Source: RGVT01 sp037129475
GTDB taxonomy: Bacteria; Planctomycetota; Planctomycetia; Pirellulales; UBA1268
NCBI GenBank assembly: GCA_037129475.1
Contig: JBAXUY010000038.1
Coordinates: 1 to 25,423, forward strand
DNA: 25,423 nt
Direction: 5' to 3'
The translations under genes were made by a program, and so were the position numbers. The stretch's first letter is position 1. The number at the start of each line of letters is the position of its first letter. Shown here piece after piece: positions 22,758-25,423 of the stretch. Below the pieces are notes generated by a model, which was not told where the DNA came from, searched no databases, and worked only from the letters and a program-made list of their open reading frames with translations.

Positions 22758-23872
22758 GCCAGCCCCAATGCTCGCACCTGCCGCTGCGTGAACGGCACGG
22801 CACCGAGGAGCAGATCAGGCTCGTCGTGCTCCTCCGGCACGAGCCGACGGACGATCGTGGCGGCGAGCGCATCGATGCCGAGACCCGTGACGGCCGACGT
22901 GCGGATGGCGTCGAGGGGGATGGCGTCGTCGCCGCTTGCGAGATCGCACTTCGAGAACACGAGGATTCGGTTCGTAGCGACGGAGCTCCAGCTCTGTCGA
23001 TCCGACAGGCCTGGAGGCCTGTCGCTACGGATCCGACAGGCCTGGGGGCCTGTCGCTACGACATGCAGCACCAGGTCGGCATCGGCAGCCGCGTCTCGCG
23101 CCCTCGCAATCCCCGCGACCTCCGTCGGCCCCGCGGGATCGTCCCGCAGACCGGCCGTGTCGACGAGGTCGATCTCCCAGCCGTCGAGCACGATCCGCGT
23201 ATCGAGCACGTCGCGGGTCGTGCCCGGCTCGGCCGACACGATGCTCCGGGCGTGGCCGACGAGCGCGTTCACGAGGCTGCTCTTCCCCGCGTTCACTTCC
23301 CCCGCTACGACCACCCGCCACGGCCGCGTGAGCCGCAGGCCCACGCGCGCAGACCGCCGCAGCCGATCGCGTGAAGCGACAGCCCCTGCGACGTCGGCGG
23401 CCGCATCGAGCCCCGCGATCCGAGCGATCTCAGCGTCGAGCGCCCCCGCCAGCTGCCGGGCCAGGATCTGCGCCGCCTTCGACCCGCCAACCCGCGCGAG
23501 CGCCTCGCGAGCCTCCACCTCGATCAGCGACGCCCCGCTGGCCGTGAGCCAGTCCTGCCACGACTGCCGCACGGCCCCGAGCTGCTCGAAGCTCGCAAGC
23601 ACGGCCGCGCTCGCCGCGAGCCCGCCGTGGCAGTGCACCTCCAGCCGCTCAGCCGAGCGCCGCACCACGACGAGCTCCTCCCCCCGCTCACCATCACCCC
23701 AACGTCCGAACACGACCGCCCCATCCGCCCTCTCCACGAGCGGCGCGGCCCCACGCGGAAAGAACAGCCGCGCCACGGCAGCCAGCGCGCCGCTGCCCGC
23801 CACACCCACGACGGCAAGCGCGCCACGACCGGGCGGCGTAAGCAGGGCTACTCGAACGGGGGCTATCCGCAT
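22754..23872 (-). CDS. mnmE: MnmE-like tRNA-modification GTPase, C-terminally truncated and carrying a repeat insertion
   Basis: A 372-residue GTPase of the TrmE family, against about 450 for typical MnmE. MnmE works with MnmG on wobble U34. The folate-binding N-domain has LLTPPGRGALAVVGVAG and VHCHGG. The G domain has P-loop GEVNAGKS (191-198), GTTRD, DTAGLRDD (238-245), SKCD (307-310) and TSAVTGLGID. Residues 272-300 are encoded by three palindromic repeats (22974-23059), fused in frame between the DTAG and SKCD motifs. The protein ends VPFTQRQVRALGLA at a repeat-supplied TAG, roughly where MnmE normally continues into its final helices and CIGK motif. Function in U34 modification is therefore doubtful, although the GTPase motifs are intact. 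No Shine-Dalgarno is clear at ATG 23872. Confidence 0.85.
   Translation of the reverse strand: MRIAPVRVALLTPPGRGALAVVGVAGSGALAAVARLFFPRGAAPLVERADGAVVFGRWGDGERGEELVVVRRSAERLEVHCHGGLAASAAVLASFEQLGAVRQSWQDWLTASGASLIEVEAREALARVGGSKAAQILARQLAGALDAEIARIAGLDAAADVAGAVASRDRLRRSARVGLRLTRPWRVVVAGEVNAGKSSLVNALVGHARSIVSAEPGTTRDVLDTRIVLDGWEIDLVDTAGLRDDPAGPTEVAGIARARDAAADADLVLHVVATGPQACRIRSDRPPGLSDRQSWSSVATNRILVFSKCDLASGDDAIPLDAIRTSAVTGLGIDALAATIVRRLVPEEHDEPDLLLGAVPFTQRQVRALGLA
22974..23059. repeat. three palindromic repeats inserted inside the mnmE coding sequence
   Basis: Copies lie at 22974-22999 (GAGCT type, plus), 23003-23028 and 23034-23059 (GGCCT type, minus, 31 bases apart). On the minus strand they encode 29 residues containing ATGPQACR, RSDRPPGLS and RQSWSSVAT, with no frameshift and no stop, because the embedded TAG is read out of frame. 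Confidence 0.95.
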
Positions 23873-23909
23873 AGAAGTGAAAGGTTCGTATCCTGTCATC
23901 GCAGGATTC

Positions 23910-24050
23910 GGCGAGGGGTTGCCCCTGCCGTAGAGCCGGCGTAGCTGACCAGCGGAGCCATGGATGGCGGAGCGCAGGCAGGTCCGAGTGAGCGAAGCCC
24001 AGGATGGGCGCAGCGAACGTCCGGCGATGCGGCGGGGGCAACCCCGACCC
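23910..24050 (+). repeat. dispersed structured repeat A, copy 2
   Basis: A relative of 8841-8983. The ends pair over 16 bases with one G-T (23915-23930 with 24030-24045). Compared with copy 1, four stem positions have changed on both arms so that pairing is kept. It fills most of the gap between divergent mnmE and the peroxiredoxin gene. Confidence 0.7.
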
Positions 24051-24121
24051 ACACCAGGTGAGGAAATATCACGTTCTTCCGACGAACGCTAGCCTGACCG
24101 ACTTTCAAGGAGCACCCACCC

Positions 24122-24592
<471 letters not shown>

Positions 24593-24605
24593 GGACGGAC
24601 CGTGG

Positions 24606-24692
24606 GGACAGGCCTGGAGGCCTTTCCTTTCGACAGGCCTGGAGGCCTGTCGCTACGGGTGTCTTTCGACAGGCCTGGAGGCCTGTCGGTAC
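24606..24692 (-). repeat. palindromic stop-repeat cluster downstream of bcp
   Basis: One degenerate copy (24606-24627, a TTTCC end in place of TGTC) and two good minus-oriented copies (24631-24656 and 24667-24692). The second ends GGTAC rather than GCTAC. They lie between bcp and the next plus-strand gene, whose ATG is 44 bases downstream. Confidence 0.88.
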
Positions 24693-24735
24693 GACGGGCC
24701 CTGCACGGCCAAAAACACGGCGCATACTTGGGGCG

Positions 24736-25341
24736 ATGCAGTCCCTTCTCGCAAAACTGGCCGCGTTCGGGGTGATCGTGGGCGGCTTCGCCGCGACCGG
24801 CGACCTGCGCCGCCTCGCCGAACGCGGCACGCGGCTCGTCAATGCCACGACGGTGCCCGTGGAAGCAGCGCCGCCGGCGCCCGGATCGGACCGCGGGCCA
24901 CCGCCCTCCGGCCCCTCGCATCCGGAGCCCGTGGTATCACCCGCCCAGCCAGCACCAGCCCCCGCCGAGGCCCGCGACGCCCCGGTCGGTCACCCGGTCT
25001 CCGCAGCCCGGCTGCCGGTCTCCACGCTCGAGAGCATCAACCTGCGGACGCTTTCCCCGGGCAAACGCCTGGCCGTCTGGGTCGGCACCCCGCCGGCACT
25101 CGTCGCCTTCGACATCGTCGACCCGGCATCGGGCGAGGTGCTCGAACAGCAGCTCACGCAGGCAGGAGGGGCACCGCATGCGATTCCGCGGCGGGTGCGG
25201 CTCGAGGGCGACGCGTCCCGCCCACGGCAGATCGTCCGCGGCGGCTCGCTGCGGCTTCTGCCCCTGGGCATCGCCCACGGGGCGAGCCCGGCCGGGCCGG
25301 CCGAAACCCTCGGCCCCGTGCGGGCGATCGAAGTGCAGTAG
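24736..25341 (+). CDS. hypothetical protein with N-terminal anchor and proline-rich linker
   Basis: A 201-residue protein. A short hydrophobic N-terminus (SLLAKLAAFGVIVGGFAATG) could be a membrane anchor or signal. It is followed by a proline/alanine-rich linker (about residues 40-85) and a C-terminal region of about 115 residues including STLESINLRTLSPGKRLAVWVG. The layout suggests an exported or anchored protein with an extended spacer. I recognise no domain. No clear Shine-Dalgarno precedes ATG 24736. The stop TAG (25339-25341) lies in the first of a tandem repeat array. Confidence 0.65.
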   Translation: MQSLLAKLAAFGVIVGGFAATGDLRRLAERGTRLVNATTVPVEAAPPAPGSDRGPPPSGPSHPEPVVSPAQPAPAPAEARDAPVGHPVSAARLPVSTLESINLRTLSPGKRLAVWVGTPPALVAFDIVDPASGEVLEQQLTQAGGAPHAIPRRVRLEGDASRPRQIVRGGSLRLLPLGIAHGASPAGPAETLGPVRAIEVQ

Positions 25342-25423
25342 CGACGGGCCTCCAGGCCTGTCGAATACGTAGCGACGGGCCTCCAGGCCTGTCGAATACG
25401 TAGCGACGGGCCTCCAGGCCTGT
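25338..25423 (+). repeat. tandem palindromic stop-repeats at the window's right edge
   Basis: Three units begin at 25338, 25369 and 25400, exactly 31 bases apart (26-base unit plus AATAC). The third is cut by the window end. The first supplies the stop codon of the preceding gene. Confidence 0.92.

Overview
The window is high-GC DNA from a planctomycete, most likely a Pirellulales-type aquatic bacterium. The clearest markers are a DUF1559 protein with a pilin-like N-terminus (a family greatly expanded in Planctomycetota), an HTTM membrane protein, and many short palindromic repeats at gene ends. Taxonomy is inferred from gene content only.

Layout. 1-3757 (minus): the 5' end of ligA, a small membrane protein, a GroEL paralogue without groES, and a coupled pair (membrane-anchored hypothetical plus HTTM protein). 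3809-4897 (plus): tRNA-Ala(GGC) and, six bases after it, a class IV aminotransferase. 4940-8484 (plus): a light-use cluster of a promoter, a long structured leader, a microbial rhodopsin, a Brp/Blh carotene dioxygenase that makes its retinal, and two DedA/VTT membrane proteins. 8485-9012 has no convincing gene and is packed with repeats. 9013-15287 (minus): the tight run def-fmt-miaB-glnE. 15286-16476 (plus): pgpA and a hypothetical protein. 16523-17734 (minus): an M20-type peptidase. 17797-19639 (plus): a repeat array, an orphan DNA methyltransferase and scpB. 19760-21028 (minus): a CCA-adding enzyme/poly(A) polymerase. 21042-22695 (plus): the DUF1559 protein with its own promoter and terminator, then a rhodanese. 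22754-23872 (minus): an MnmE-like GTPase. 24122-25341 (plus): a PrxQ/Bcp peroxiredoxin and an anchored hypothetical protein.

The two most notable systems are these. (1) The rhodopsin has the proton-pump residues D101 and T105 but a lysine (K112) at the usual carboxylate proton-donor site, and it sits next to its own retinal-making enzyme. (2) A family of about 27 palindromic repeats, built as GTAGCGAC plus a hairpin, is woven into gene structure. Nine genes in the window end in TAG, and in all nine that TAG lies in a clear or degenerate repeat copy; the other complete genes end in TGA. Three copies form an in-frame 29-codon insertion in the G domain of the MnmE-like protein, and another copy ends that protein before its C-terminal domain. 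Two longer structured repeats (A, about 140 bp; B, about 85 bp) lie between genes, and A shows compensatory changes between copies.
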